Source: Neurospora intermedia (lineage: Eukaryota > Ascomycota > Sordariomycetes > Sordariales > Sordariaceae). Taken from it: a stretch of 64,000 nucleotides of DNA. The translations under genes were made by a program, and so were the position numbers. The notes under the pieces are model-generated. The model ran no database searches. It saw only the letters and a list, made by a program, of their open reading frames with translations, and was not told where the DNA came from. Shown here piece after piece: positions 21,302 to 32,200 of the stretch (position 1 is the first letter of the stretch; each line of letters starts with the position of its first letter). The stretch is from NCBI GenBank assembly GCA_037102815.1, contig BTPP01000005.1:1860001-1924000 (forward strand), given 5' to 3'.

Positions 21302-22846
21302 ATGGTCCGTAACATTGTCGTCCTCGGCGGTAACTCCCACCCCGAATTGGTGGAGAGCATCTGCGGTATTCTCGGCCTGCCCGCCTGCAGCAGGATCCTG
21401 ACCAAGTTCTCCTCTGGCGAAAGTCGTTGCGAAATTCAGGATTCCGTGCGCGGAAAGGATGTCTACATTATCCAGACTGGCTTCGGTGGCAATGGCAGCA
21501 GGCTCAATGACCATTTCATGGACCTCTGCATCATGATCTCTGCCTGCAAGACTGGTTCTGCTCGCAGAGTCACCGCTGTCCTTCCCTTGTTCCCCTACTC
21601 GAGGCAACCCGACTTGCCCTACAACAAGGCCGGCGCTCCTTTGTACAAGGCGCCCACCCCCAACGGCGAGAATGGAAAGAATCAGTACACTTTCGACAGT
21701 GTCCCGCCCACCCCCGGTCCCGGCGTGCCCAAGACTTCTGGCCTTACCAACAGCTCCGACATCGCCAACCAGATGATCAAGAACGCCCTGACGAATGGTA
21801 GCTCTAAGGAGCAGTATACTACTCATGACTACGAGAATCTCTCCATCGTCAACGGTTTCCAGGCCAAGCCCGGTTACAAGCAGTGGGTTGCGCAGGCGGG
21901 TACCCTTGTGGCCAACCTTTTGACCTGCGCCGGCTGCGATCACGGTACGTCATTCCAACAAATGGCCTGTGGCCCGAACAATATTGGGGCCTACAACAAG
22001 TTGCTTGCGAGAGACGCGCGACATGAGGGATTGCTTATGCACAGGAAATAGCTGCTAACTCACGTCCGTACAGTCATTACCATGGATCTCCACGACCCTC
22101 AAGGTACGTGTCTCGAGTGATGTGGAAAACACACATACACACTTGCGCGAGTAGTTGCGCATTCTTTGTCCTTTCGTCCCATGACGCTGGCCACGGCTGG
22201 TAGATTAACTTGTTCCCTGTATAGTCCAAGGATTCTTCGATATCCCTGTCGATAACCTCTACGGACAACCGCTTCTTAAACGCTACATCCAGCAGCACAT
22301 TCCTAACTGGAGGGATGCCGTCATTATCAGCCCCGATGCTGGTGGTGCCAAGCGCGCGACTGCCATTGCGGATAGCTTGGGTATGGAGTTTGCCCTTATT
22401 CACAAGGTAAATGCCCTCCTACAGATTTCCCCACAGGATTACCACTTAACCAAGAATCACAGGAGCGCCGCCCTACCAAGATTACCGATCGCCAGAATGC
22501 CAGTATGATGCTCGTGGGTAACGTTACTGACCGCGTCTGCATTCTGCTCGACGACATTGCCGACACCGGCAACACTATCACTAGAGCCGCCAAGCTCCTT
22601 AAGAAGGAGGGCGCCACCACAATTTACGCCCTGTTGACTCACGGTGTCTTCAGCGGCGACGCTATCAGCCGCGTCAAGGCCTCGGCGATTGACAAGCTGG
22701 TCGTCACCAACTCTGTTCCCCAGGACGAGCACAAGAAGCAGCTTGGATCCAAGCTCGACGTCTTGGACATCTCCCCCATCTTTGCCGAGGCGATGCGGCG
22801 CGTCCACCACGGTGAATCGATCAGCGTGCTCTTCAACTACGAGTAA
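21302..22846 (+). CDS. PRS1: Ribose-phosphate pyrophosphokinase, Prs1-like with internal insertion, four exons
   Basis: Exons 21302-21944, 22074-22103, 22225-22406 and 22463-22846 encode 412 residues; all introns start GTACGT or GTAAAT and end AG. Exon 2 is only 30 nt. The enzyme makes PRPP from ribose 5-phosphate and ATP for purine, pyrimidine, His and Trp synthesis. Motifs: [12 protein letters not shown] (49-60), FPYSRQ (97-102), the block [25 protein letters not shown] split over exons 1-3, and the PRPP-binding loop DDIADTGNT (315-323). About 95 residues (103-196) are inserted between the SRQ segment and GTLVANLL; yeast Prs1 has a non-homologous region at this place, which is why Prs1 is preferred over Prs2-4. 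Such subunits work in hetero-complexes. The ATG at 21302 gives the canonical start [16 protein letters not shown]. Confidence 0.93.
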
Positions 22847-23913
22847 AACTGCATATATAACATTGGACAGACATGATCAGCATTTTCTCGATTATTATAT
22901 CCGGCGTTCTCGTTCTTTTAGTTTTTGGGGCTGCACTTCCACAGGGGTACACAAAAAAGAATACACACATATCCATCACATCTGGAGGCTATACAGGGTG
23001 AGCTCTCTCTAAGATGATGAGGCAGATGGAATTTCGAGAGGCGTTTTACGGAACTCATGGGATTCCTTTCCAAGAAGGGGTAGGGTAGGGAGAAGCGGGC
23101 TTGGGGTAGAAAAAATGATCTCTTTTGGAGATGATGGAACGACGTAGTGGATGGTTGGTATGCTGTCTTGACTGCTTTTTAGACTTTGGTTGCAACGAAA
23201 AGCACAAAAACACGGAAACTCGGCCATGCCTCGTCGTTCCATGTGTCACTGGGGAGAAGGAGAACGAAGTGGTGTACCATCTACTATTTGGTACAACCAT
23301 GCGTGCGCACCTTGTCTCATGCGAGCACTACCTCTGGCATTATTCTTGAGATTTTCGGATATCCGCTTTTGACGGCGACCCTCTCACGAGCCTTTGGACC
23401 GGGTGAGTACGCGTACGCCTTTCAGTGGTTCGTAAAAGCAGTCGTACCATGCTAGACTGGCTCTGTAATCTTTGGCCATCGCCAACTTCTCGGTCGGCGG
23501 AGGCACGAGAGGACGTTTCTTACAGGTGAGTCTCGCGGCCGATGACAGTACAAGCAACCAGCTTGAACCTATAGTAAGGCCTGATTTCCTAGCGGACATT
23601 GGATGATAATGCAAGGAGAGATGCTGATCAAGCGAGAACTTGAAGTTTGATTAATAGCCTTCGAAGTTAAAGAGTTGACAAGCAGATCCTTTCAGCCTAC
23701 CTCGAAACCCTTAGCAAAGTCAGCTAGATGAGAATGATTGCATTATGTCATGCAAGTGATACAAGATCTACCCAGGGGTAGCACCAGAGGAAAGATCGTG
23801 TAACCCTTCCTGCTTCTCTCTTGTGATTACGGCACGTCCGTTGACAGTTTCAACGTTGCACGACACGCTTTGACGTCTTGTGTATTTTATTAGTAGCTTG
23901 TGCAGGTAACGGC

Positions 23914-23965
23914 TCAAAAAAAAAAAAAAACCAAAAAAAAAACCGGAAAACCCAAAAAAAAAAAA
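23914..23965 (+). repeat. A-rich tract with interrupted poly-A runs
   Basis: Three runs of nine or more A broken by CC and CCGG in an otherwise ordinary intergenic stretch. Could be an old poly-A remnant or a plain slippage tract; no retroposon body is visible beside it. Confidence 0.6.
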
Positions 23966-24944
23966 AGAAGAACAAGAAGAAAACAACACACCACAAATAA
24001 AAACAAAGATTTGCCTACTTTATGGCGATGTTGAGGAGGTAGGAAGGGACAACTGCGCAACGAGTGTAGTGTATGCTGTCTGTCTCTTTTCAGAATATTT
24101 GTTCGTCACAAAATCTTCACGGCTGGCACGGGATGCCCTCCTTCGGCACCGATATCCGTGCCGATCCCAAGCCGCGAACGAGTCAAGCAATCCAAGACAG
24201 GAACTAGTTGACGGCGGGAATGCAGCAATGCTGTTCGTTACGTGGGCCAAGTGAGCATAAGAAAACTGAAGTGAAACCAAGGGTCTCTGCGTGTTCTAGT
24301 GTACATCATACCAAGAGTCATGTGTATGTGTGTCTCTTGTGGTTTGTGTTTTCTCTCCGAAAACAAGACATCGGTGGTTGCTCATTGGTGTTCGGTTCGG
24401 TGCCGCAATACACCACAAGTTGAAATTCTGGAAAAGAAGTATTCTGGAACCACCATTACCCATTAGCTCTCTCTGGTGGTGTGGGGTGCCGCAAGCGAGT
24501 ACTTATGACGTTGTTTGTGAAAGCCGTCGTCATGTTGCCCTCGAAAGCGTGGAAGTTGGGTTCTGGAGGGCTTGGCCATGGGGCTAGGCTTCGCTGACGG
24601 GAGTGCTGTTAGTGGTAGCGTTCTTGGCCGCTTGTTAACGTATGGGGTTGAGAATGAAGGCTGTTTAGCTGCCCGGGTTATGACGATTTTTTCCAAGCCT
24701 CTTTTTCAAGGGAAGAAGTTCATGTGATGGGAAGTGAAGAAGTTCTAGACGCGAGGAAAACCTTTCTTATCATGTAGTACATGGGAGAGATGAAAAGTAC
24801 CATAGGGGAGGGGTTTTGTTAATAAGATGGCAAGGGCGACCGACCAACTGGTAACTGCCTCTTTAGCACTAAAACTAAAAGCTCTACTACACTAACAGGC
24901 GCAGCAGGGCTAGACATGGGGACCTTGCATAGTACACTGTCTTA

Positions 24945-25309
24945 CAGTAGAAACCCCTGCTTTTGCTAATAATTCCGGCAGCCAAAATTCTTAGCAAAAG
25001 AGGGGGTTTTGCAAAAGAGGGTGCTTGCGCACAGACCAGACATGAGCCTCTTGGCCACTGGAAGCCTGCCGATAGACCAAAAGAGTGGGCCAAAAGTGGA
25101 CCGTTTGACCCAGCTGCCCCCCCGGTACAAGGGTATAAGTGCTCTCTCCCACCAAAATCTGACCCCTGCTTTTGCTAATCCGGGCCGTCAGCGTTGCAAT
25201 TTGCAGTTTGCAGTCCTTACCACCAGAGGGAATGCGGGCAACCAAAATCTTTAGCAAAAGGGGGGGTTTTAGCAAAAGGGGGGGTTAGCAAAAGCAGGGG
25301 TTTCTACTG
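24945..25309. mobile_element. MITE-like DNA transposon, 365 bp, 25-bp perfect TIRs, TA target duplication
   Basis: Perfect 25-bp terminal inverted repeats start CAGTAGAAACCCCTGC and occupy 24945-24969 and 25285-25309. Both are flanked by TA (24943-24944 and 25310-25311), the target duplication of Tc1/mariner-pogo-Fot1 type elements. There is no transposase frame, so this is a non-autonomous element. Inside, TTAGCAAAAG followed by G runs recurs near the right end (25251, 25269 with one base change, 25285) and near the left end (24991). A 17-bp part of the left TIR is repeated directly at 25163-25179. The superfamily is inferred from TSD and TIR ends. Perfect TIRs suggest a fairly recent insertion. 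Confidence 0.85.
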
Positions 25310-25992
25310 TAGTAGAGACGGATAGAGGATGCCGATCTCTGTTTCTCTTCTCGTCGAAGGAGGGGAACTTCCCCTTGGACCACCCACACCCGTACCCGTT
25401 CAACATATACACACCGCATCACCTTTGGAACCTTCCCTCTGCCCTAGCAAAGGGGGGCAGTATCACCCACGATAGGAAATTAGACCTTCTAGCCTGACAT
25501 TCGACGAGATTGTCTGGAGAATAGCGTCAGGCAAGTGCCCCGGTGTTACTGGTGCAACAAGACAATCCAGTCGGGCCTCCCGTGTTGTCCCAGGTACCAT
25601 AGTCAAGTAGTGGAAGATAGATAGGCGGCGGACTGGACGGTTACCCAGACTTCCAGAGAGCCGAAAGCAGCCTTTGTTGGGAAGAAAAAAAAAAATCAGG
25701 TCCCTTGATATTGCAGGGGGGTTGTTTGGTTCCCAGGCCGATCACCCAACCTTTCTACACTACTACGCCATATAATACCCTCCACCCCCTTGTTTGTGCG
25801 TGCCTCCGTCCCTGGCACGCTCCCGATCTCGAAGAATATGTCCGTACGACCGCCGGTAGCAGAGACCATATTTGACCTGATCGTCTTCGTCGTCTCCCTG
25901 GTCAATATCTCCAACAACAGCAGGCAGCTGGATCTCATTGGCGCGCCTAACTACGTCGAACCGCTCTACCTGATCTACCGCCTGTTGTCGGC

Positions 25993-27770
25993 ATGCTTCA
26001 AGCCTGGCGGAGCAGCAGCGGTACTGCTCGTGTAGCCACCACCACCGCCGCCGATAGCACTACCACTACTACCACATCCCCGTCTCCGGTCGCTCCCGGC
26101 TCCGAGCCTCCGGCCCCTCCACCCCGGAGCATCTCGGCCCCAGAACCACAACAACCTCGACGAGATGTATCGTATTTCTCCAGACCAACACTGGCTCCTC
26201 CGCTTCACAGCTACTGCGGTTATGAATCCCCGTCCGAACTTGAAGATGGTTATATAACGCCGGACCCAACTCACCACCGGCCCGGAGCCCCCTCGGAGCC
26301 TTTCTGGGCGACCTCGTCGGCATCGCGCCGTCAAAAAGGTGGTGGCAACAACAGCCCCATGAAGGCGAGCATGGATGACATACTCACCAAAGGGCGTAAC
26401 TTGTCGAAGCGCAAAGTGAGCCTCAGGGATCGCATCACTTGTTATCAGTGGACATGGTTCACCATGACTATGGCCACCGGGGGTGTTGCCAACGTTCTTC
26501 ATTCCAGTAGGTTCATCCCAATCTCTTGACTTCACCTTCCACGTGGAAAAGAGTTGCAAATGTTCTGACTCGGACCAAACATCACAGTACCATACAAGAG
26601 TCAATGGTTGACCGGCGTTGGCCTCTTTTTCTTCTTTCTTAATCTCCTTCTTTTTACGGTAAACTGTATCTGTATCACACTTCGGTTTGTTTGGAGCAAA
26701 GGCAGCTTCCTGCATTCGCTTAATGACCAAACCGAGTCACTCTTCGTGTCTTCAATTGTGAGTCTACTTGACCTCTCTGCAAGATCCCTCAGCTCCATAG
26801 TACTCAGGACTAACGCTTCTGATTAAGATTGTCTCGTACGTACACTATCTCGGTCCTTTCCACTCACTCCTCTATCTGCCCGTTGTCATCCATCTAACCA
26901 ACCCCCTTCCCTTACAGTGCCGGAACGATCTTCATCACCATCTGCCAATATGGCATCCCCAACACGGGTCCTTGGCTGCTCAAAGCCATGGAAATAATAT
27001 TCTGGATCTACGTCGGTCTGAGTTTCTCCATCAGTGCCTTTCTTTATCTTCTTCTCTGGTCTACCACCGTCTTCCCCATCCACACCATGACGCCCGTCTG
27101 GGTGTTTCCCGCGTACCCGCTCCTCCTGACGGCCCCCTACGGCGCCAACCTGATCGCCGCCGCCGTTAAATCCGGCCACTTGACTCGGGCGGGCCAGTCT
27201 ACCATCAATCCAATCTCCATTGCCCTCGCCTCCGTCGCCGTGCAGGGTACCGGCTTTCTGATCTCCTTCATGATCTGCGCCGCCTTTCTTTACCGTCTGA
27301 TGACCCAGAAGCTCCCGCGCGACTACCAACGACCCGGTGTTTTTATTTCCATCGGACCCGGCGCCTTCACCGCCGCGGGACTAGTACAGCTCGCCAACTC
27401 CGCCCCCGATTTTTTTCCTCTCGAGTTTCTGGGTACGCAGGGCGCTGTGGCCATTTCCATCCTGCGCATGCTGGCTTACATGGCGGGGATCTGGCTCTGG
27501 GGGTTGAGTTGTTGGTTCTTCTTGGTGAGCGTCGGTTCGCTGTGGAAGTATTTGAGACCGGAGAGAAAAAGCAAGCTGCAGTTCCAGATGACCTGGTTCT
27601 CGTTCGTGTTTCCGAACACGGCGCTGGTGACGGCGACGGAGCAGTTGGGAAAGGCATTTGAGAGCGATGGGTTGAAGATCTTGGGATGTGTCTTGACGGG
27701 GTGTATTATCGTGGTGTGGATTGTGGTGTTTTGGCGGATGCTGGAATGTATTTGGAGGAGGGAGCTGTGA
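25993..27770 (+). CDS. TDT-family (SLAC1/TehA/Mae1) transporter, four exons including an 8-nt micro-exon
   Basis: Exons 25993-26506, 26588-26757, 26828-26835 and 26918-27770 give 514 residues. The first ~140 residues are a disordered cytoplasmic tail. About ten hydrophobic segments follow, beginning with ITCYQWTWFTMTMATGGVANVLHSI, the start of the voltage-dependent-anion-channel/TDT fold. Further segments are LTGVGLFFFFLNLLLFTVNC, TIFITICQYGIP, IIFWIYVGLSFSISAFLYLL, and VAVQGTGFLISFMICAAFLY. Family members carry malate and other C4-dicarboxylates (Mae1) or sulfite (Ssu1), so the substrate is not certain; the TITICQYG-type signatures suggest the Mae1-like branch. The micro-exon ATTGTCTC is needed to join phase 0 of exon 2 to phase 2 of exon 4 and yields SSIIVSAGTIF. 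The start at 25993 is the first in-frame ATG; a later Met near residue 124 (MKASMDD) is possible. Confidence 0.85.
26828..26835 (+). other. Predicted 8-nt micro-exon of the TDT transporter
   Basis: Sequence ATTGTCTC between an acceptor TTAAG (branch ACTAAC about 14 nt upstream) and a donor GTACGT. The upstream exon ends in phase 0 before GTGAGT and the downstream exon needs two extra bases before TGCC. Only inclusion of these 8 nt keeps the frame and the membrane segment intact. Confidence 0.7.
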
Positions 27771-29224
27771 GTTTTTTTTCTTCTTTTTTTTCTTTTCATC
27801 TTTTTCTTTTGTTCGGCCTCTCTCCTCCTTTACCCCCCACCCTTCTTTCTTCTCGTTCTTCTCCCCTACTTCACGCTGAACCTCAGAACCCATCTTTCAA
27901 CGGCTATTCTGGCTATCGAGAGTATATATATGGCTTTCAACTCTTGTTTAGGCATCTACTAACCATCTCATCAACCCAAAACAGACTATGGCCCAAGGAA
28001 GCAGAAGACTAGAAGTCTCGCCTTCCAATTAGCCGTAGCGGCAGTGGCACGTCAGTTTCACCACTGCTCACCCTCGCACCTTCGCGTCCATCGCTATTAT
28101 CGATACCATCGTTATCAACATCATCATCAGCATCCTCGATGAAGAGTACAAGGAGTACAGTAATCACAAACATCCCGAGTAGGATGTCCAAAGAGGCAAG
28201 ACTAGAAAGCTTGGAAGCAGTCTTGGTGTCTTTGAAGTACTAAAGTACCGAGCTGGATTGGTATCTTGGCGTTACGGTTGTCTTTTGATTTGGTTTTTCT
28301 TGGGTCTTGCCCCTTCTTTCGGTTGTGGTTGTCATATTCGTAAACGAGAAAAGAGAGAGACACAGTAACGCGGTAATACGAACGAAAAGGTGGATGTATG
28401 TGTTGGACCTGTGCATTTTAATGGATTAGCAACAGCCAAGCGGGCGAAGCGAGCAGTGGACTTTTAGTTGTGCTTTGGTATTTTGGTGGCATCTGCAGTT
28501 TCTGTTTGGAGTTTAGCATTGGGACAAGAGGTTGTATATATAGTACTCATACAAACTGACAGCGTTGCTTTAACAAAAAATAAGTCGGTCACTCAAAGAG
28601 TATGACGAGGGAGGCCGTGTAGTAAACCAACCGCATTGTTGCGTGTGTGTTTGACGAGATCGTTTGGTGAACTTGATGAGGCTGATGAAGTCGGCAGGAC
28701 GGGTGCAAACGAAGAGGTGTGTCCACGGGAAACATGAGCACACCAGAGACGAGCGACCCAATGTGAGAGCGTGAGCATTTAGTAGAGATATCGTTTTTTC
28801 TAACACCTATCCTTCCTTCCACCCATCACCATCCTTTGTCCTAACCACCTGCTTGTCTTCGTGTATTCAGCATCAGTTCGGTTTTTGTACATACACAAAC
28901 GGTTCGAGAAGAAGAGTACCGAAACAAAAGCTGCCCACATTTTGAGACATGTGCTGATAAAAACTTGTAATAGAGGCCATCAAGGCATATCTTTTCCCAC
29001 CAAACACACATAATCCACCCCCTATATTTCCATTTCCAAAAAAAAGGTAACGAATCGCAGCAAAAAGGTGTTATGGTGAGACCATTTAAGTTAACGCCGA
29101 TCGCCATGCAGACTCATAAGGTTTAAGAATCAGAATCGAAAAGAAACAAAAAAGAAAGTTCAAGTGGAATGAGCCAAAAGGAAAGTAGAGAAACTGAAAT
29201 GCTATGTCACATTATTCATCCATC
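27771..29224. other. Convergent intergenic region
   Basis: 3' flanks of the TDT transporter (plus, with a T/C-rich tract just after the stop) and of the WD40 gene (minus). One 60-codon minus frame at 28009-28191 begins MDILLGMFVITVLLVLF and turns acidic; it is treated only as a curiosity. Confidence 0.5.
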
Positions 29225-32200
29225 TTAGATCATCTCACTATGATGCAACCCCGTCTTAAAGTCGCTCTGGCCCGGTTGCTGCTGAGCAGCAGCAGCAGCA
29301 GCAGCACGCATATGGAAGTTCATGCCTTGCGACATGCCGGGCATGGGCACGCTTTCATACGGAGCAGGAATCATCGGAGCAGCCTGGTTGTCCCTCATTG
29401 CTCCTCTGCTCCTGCTAGCCGAGCGCATGCGCTCAGTCACGCGCGAAATGCGACCGCCGATGCTGTGGTCGATGCTGCTGCGGCCACGGGCGTGGCCGTT
29501 TCGCGAGGAGGGTGCCGGAGGAGAGAGGATGGGCACCACGATTTCCTTGGGGATAGGGGCCGTGTTGACGGGTGTGTATGAAGTGGATGGTAGCAGCATA
29601 GGCGGAGGAGGGGGCTGTTGCTGCGGTTGCTGAGGTGGTTGTTGTGGTTGGTCGTCATCCATGACGATCTCAATCATCCCCGAGCTTCCTCCGTAAACCA
29701 CTGGCTTAGCACCGGCTAGATGAGGAAGCGGGGCAGGCGGTGGTGGTGGAGGAGCAGCGAGATGCTGAAGTTCTCTGAGCATGGGCGGCGCCGGGGGCGG
29801 AGGGGGAGGGGGAGGGATGGGGCCGTCGTTTCGGCCAGCATCATGAGATGGCCTGCGACCCATCATGGGCTTCGGCTCTCCACCTACACTGGGCTGTTGA
29901 GCGTGGAAGCCCCTCAGGTTACTCAAGGCGCCTGCTTGAGGCGGCACAAGGTCTTGAGGAGGAGCAGACATGGACCTCTGAATGAATGGTCGGTTGAATG
30001 CCGATGTAGGCGGAGTGTAGACGGTCGATGGAAGCAACATCGCAGGACTCTTCATCGGCGGTTCGACCTCTTGTTGCTTGAGTTCAACCTGCCTCTGTGA
30101 CACTTTATCCGGCGAGGCCTGGTTAGAGCTTGCGGCCGAGGTCTGTTGAAAGTTCGCGGGGATAGCGGGAACGGGCACATTGTTCCTGCTGGCGTCCGAA
30201 CCTAGAACTAAGCGCATAGCTTTCGGAGTGGCAGGAAGGCCAATCGATGGCCCACGATTGGCATACATGCTCCTTCCAGCGCCCTGAGAGCTAGGATCAA
30301 CGCTTGCACTGCGCGCTGGCATATCTTCTCTCCTGGGAGGTACAAAGACGGTGCTTGGCAGCTCCATGACGGTGTCCAGCCGGGCAGGAGTAAGCTCATC
30401 AGGATGTAGGATCGGAGGCGCGGACGGTCTTCGTGCGAGCGACCTCCGACGCTCTTCAAGCTCACGCTGTGCCTGCTCTTTCTTCAGCTGTCTTTCGTTC
30501 ATCATGATTTTCAAGTCGCCTGAACTGTCCGTAACAAGCTGCATCGGCGCAGGCGTGGGCATCGGGACAGGAATACGCTGTCTGCGATCTGTTTGGTGGC
30601 TCTCCGACCTCTTGTCCGACCTCTGACGACTAGTAGACCTCTCCCGACCACCCCAGTCATGACCACGACCGGAGATCGGCGATGTGATGCTTTCTCCCCT
30701 GCCATTTTTGCTTACACTCCGGTTGTGCCTCTGCCGGAATTTCTCGCGGTCTTCCAACGCCCTTCTGTAATCCTCCTCATCCTCCGAGCCATAAAAGTGC
30801 GCAGCCTGACCTGACATGGGCACTGGGGAGGATGGCGATCTCTGCCTGGAGCCTTCGCGGCTGGCTTCACGGCCGCGAAGGTCGAGTGCTGGGGGCTTGC
30901 GTCTCTCGGAACTGCGCGCGCGGCTTGAGCTGCGGCCATTCCTACTGGCACCACGGCTTGCCATTCGCACCCTGGATGTTTCACGGCGGGTATTGACCTT
31001 CTTCGCCACGCTGGGCTGGTCTTGCTCGTCCGAGAAGTCAATAAGACGCCCTTTACCATGCCCAAGTTGCTCAAGGTCTTCCCGGGGAGTAGCAAGGTTG
31101 ATCAAGTCTTCAGGAGACATGGGAACTGGAGACTTTGGAGATCTCTTCCCACCCTTGGGCGTGTAACCCCTGGAAGAGCCTCTGCCGCGGTCTCTGGACA
31201 AGTCCCCGTCGTTCCGGCGTGAGCGGCTGGTATCGCGGCCGTTGCCATGGCCATCTCTGCTGGTTCCTCTGGCGTTTCTACTACTTCCAGCAGCCTCAAG
31301 ACTATGGTAATACTTGTCCATACTCTTGCCTGGGACATGACTCCTGTAGCCTCTAACACTAGATGTTGCAGATGCAGATGTCGCAGAGCTGGCCACTGAA
31401 CCTGGCCCCTTGCGCCTAGATGGCCAGTGATACTGTGCGTTGGAGATAGAATTTCCTGACTGTTCAGGGGAGCTCGGTTCATCATGGCGCGTGTCGTTGT
31501 GCACAGGAAGAGATAGGTCGAGGCCTTCTGGGATGCGGCTGCGAGACCCATTCCTTCTTTGTCTGCCTTCCATCAGCGCGGCTACGGCGGCTGGTGAGGG
31601 AGAAGGAGGCGGCGGTGCCTTGGCGTCCTTGAAGACACGAGGGCTGGCAGTTTGTGCTCTTGGCAAGTCGTACCCCGGTGTTCTGTTATCGGAAACCTCA
31701 AAAGACATTATATTCGCATAAGGATCGCCGACCGGCTTGCTGATTGCGGTCAAAAGCTCGCGATTATCGTGGGTCGCCTCTCCGATGGATGGAAGACGAT
31801 GTCGACCAAAACCGCCATTTGGCGGGCGCGCAGAGGAGGGTGTATTGAATTGACTTCGGTTGTTCCGCAAGACGGCGGTAGTAGGGTCAGCTCCGCCAGG
31901 TGAAAGAGCTGACTGAACAATTGGAGTGGCTCCTGCCGCAATAGGAGTTCTACCATCATCGTGCCCAGAGAAGAATTTGGACTTGTTATCTCCGAAGGTG
32001 GTAATAAGCTTGAGGGCCGAATTCTTTGCAACACTCCGCTGGGGGCCATGGTTTCTGGCAGGGGGTGAGAGTGGAGGACTGGTGACCTCGTTGACCGTCG
32101 CTGAGATGCTTCCGAAGGTAATCTGCTGGGCTGAAGGAGACGTCCATGGTTCTGTGGATTCATGGCCGGTGCAGGCGAAACATCGGATGGCGAGCTGCTG

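Larger units (their letters stand above)
22847..25992. other. 3.1-kb intergenic region containing a MITE
   Basis: 3' flank of PRS1 and upstream region of the TDT transporter. It includes A-rich tracts at 23914-23965 and a 365-bp TIR element at 24945-25309. No gene is supported; open frames are short and overlapping. Confidence 0.5.
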
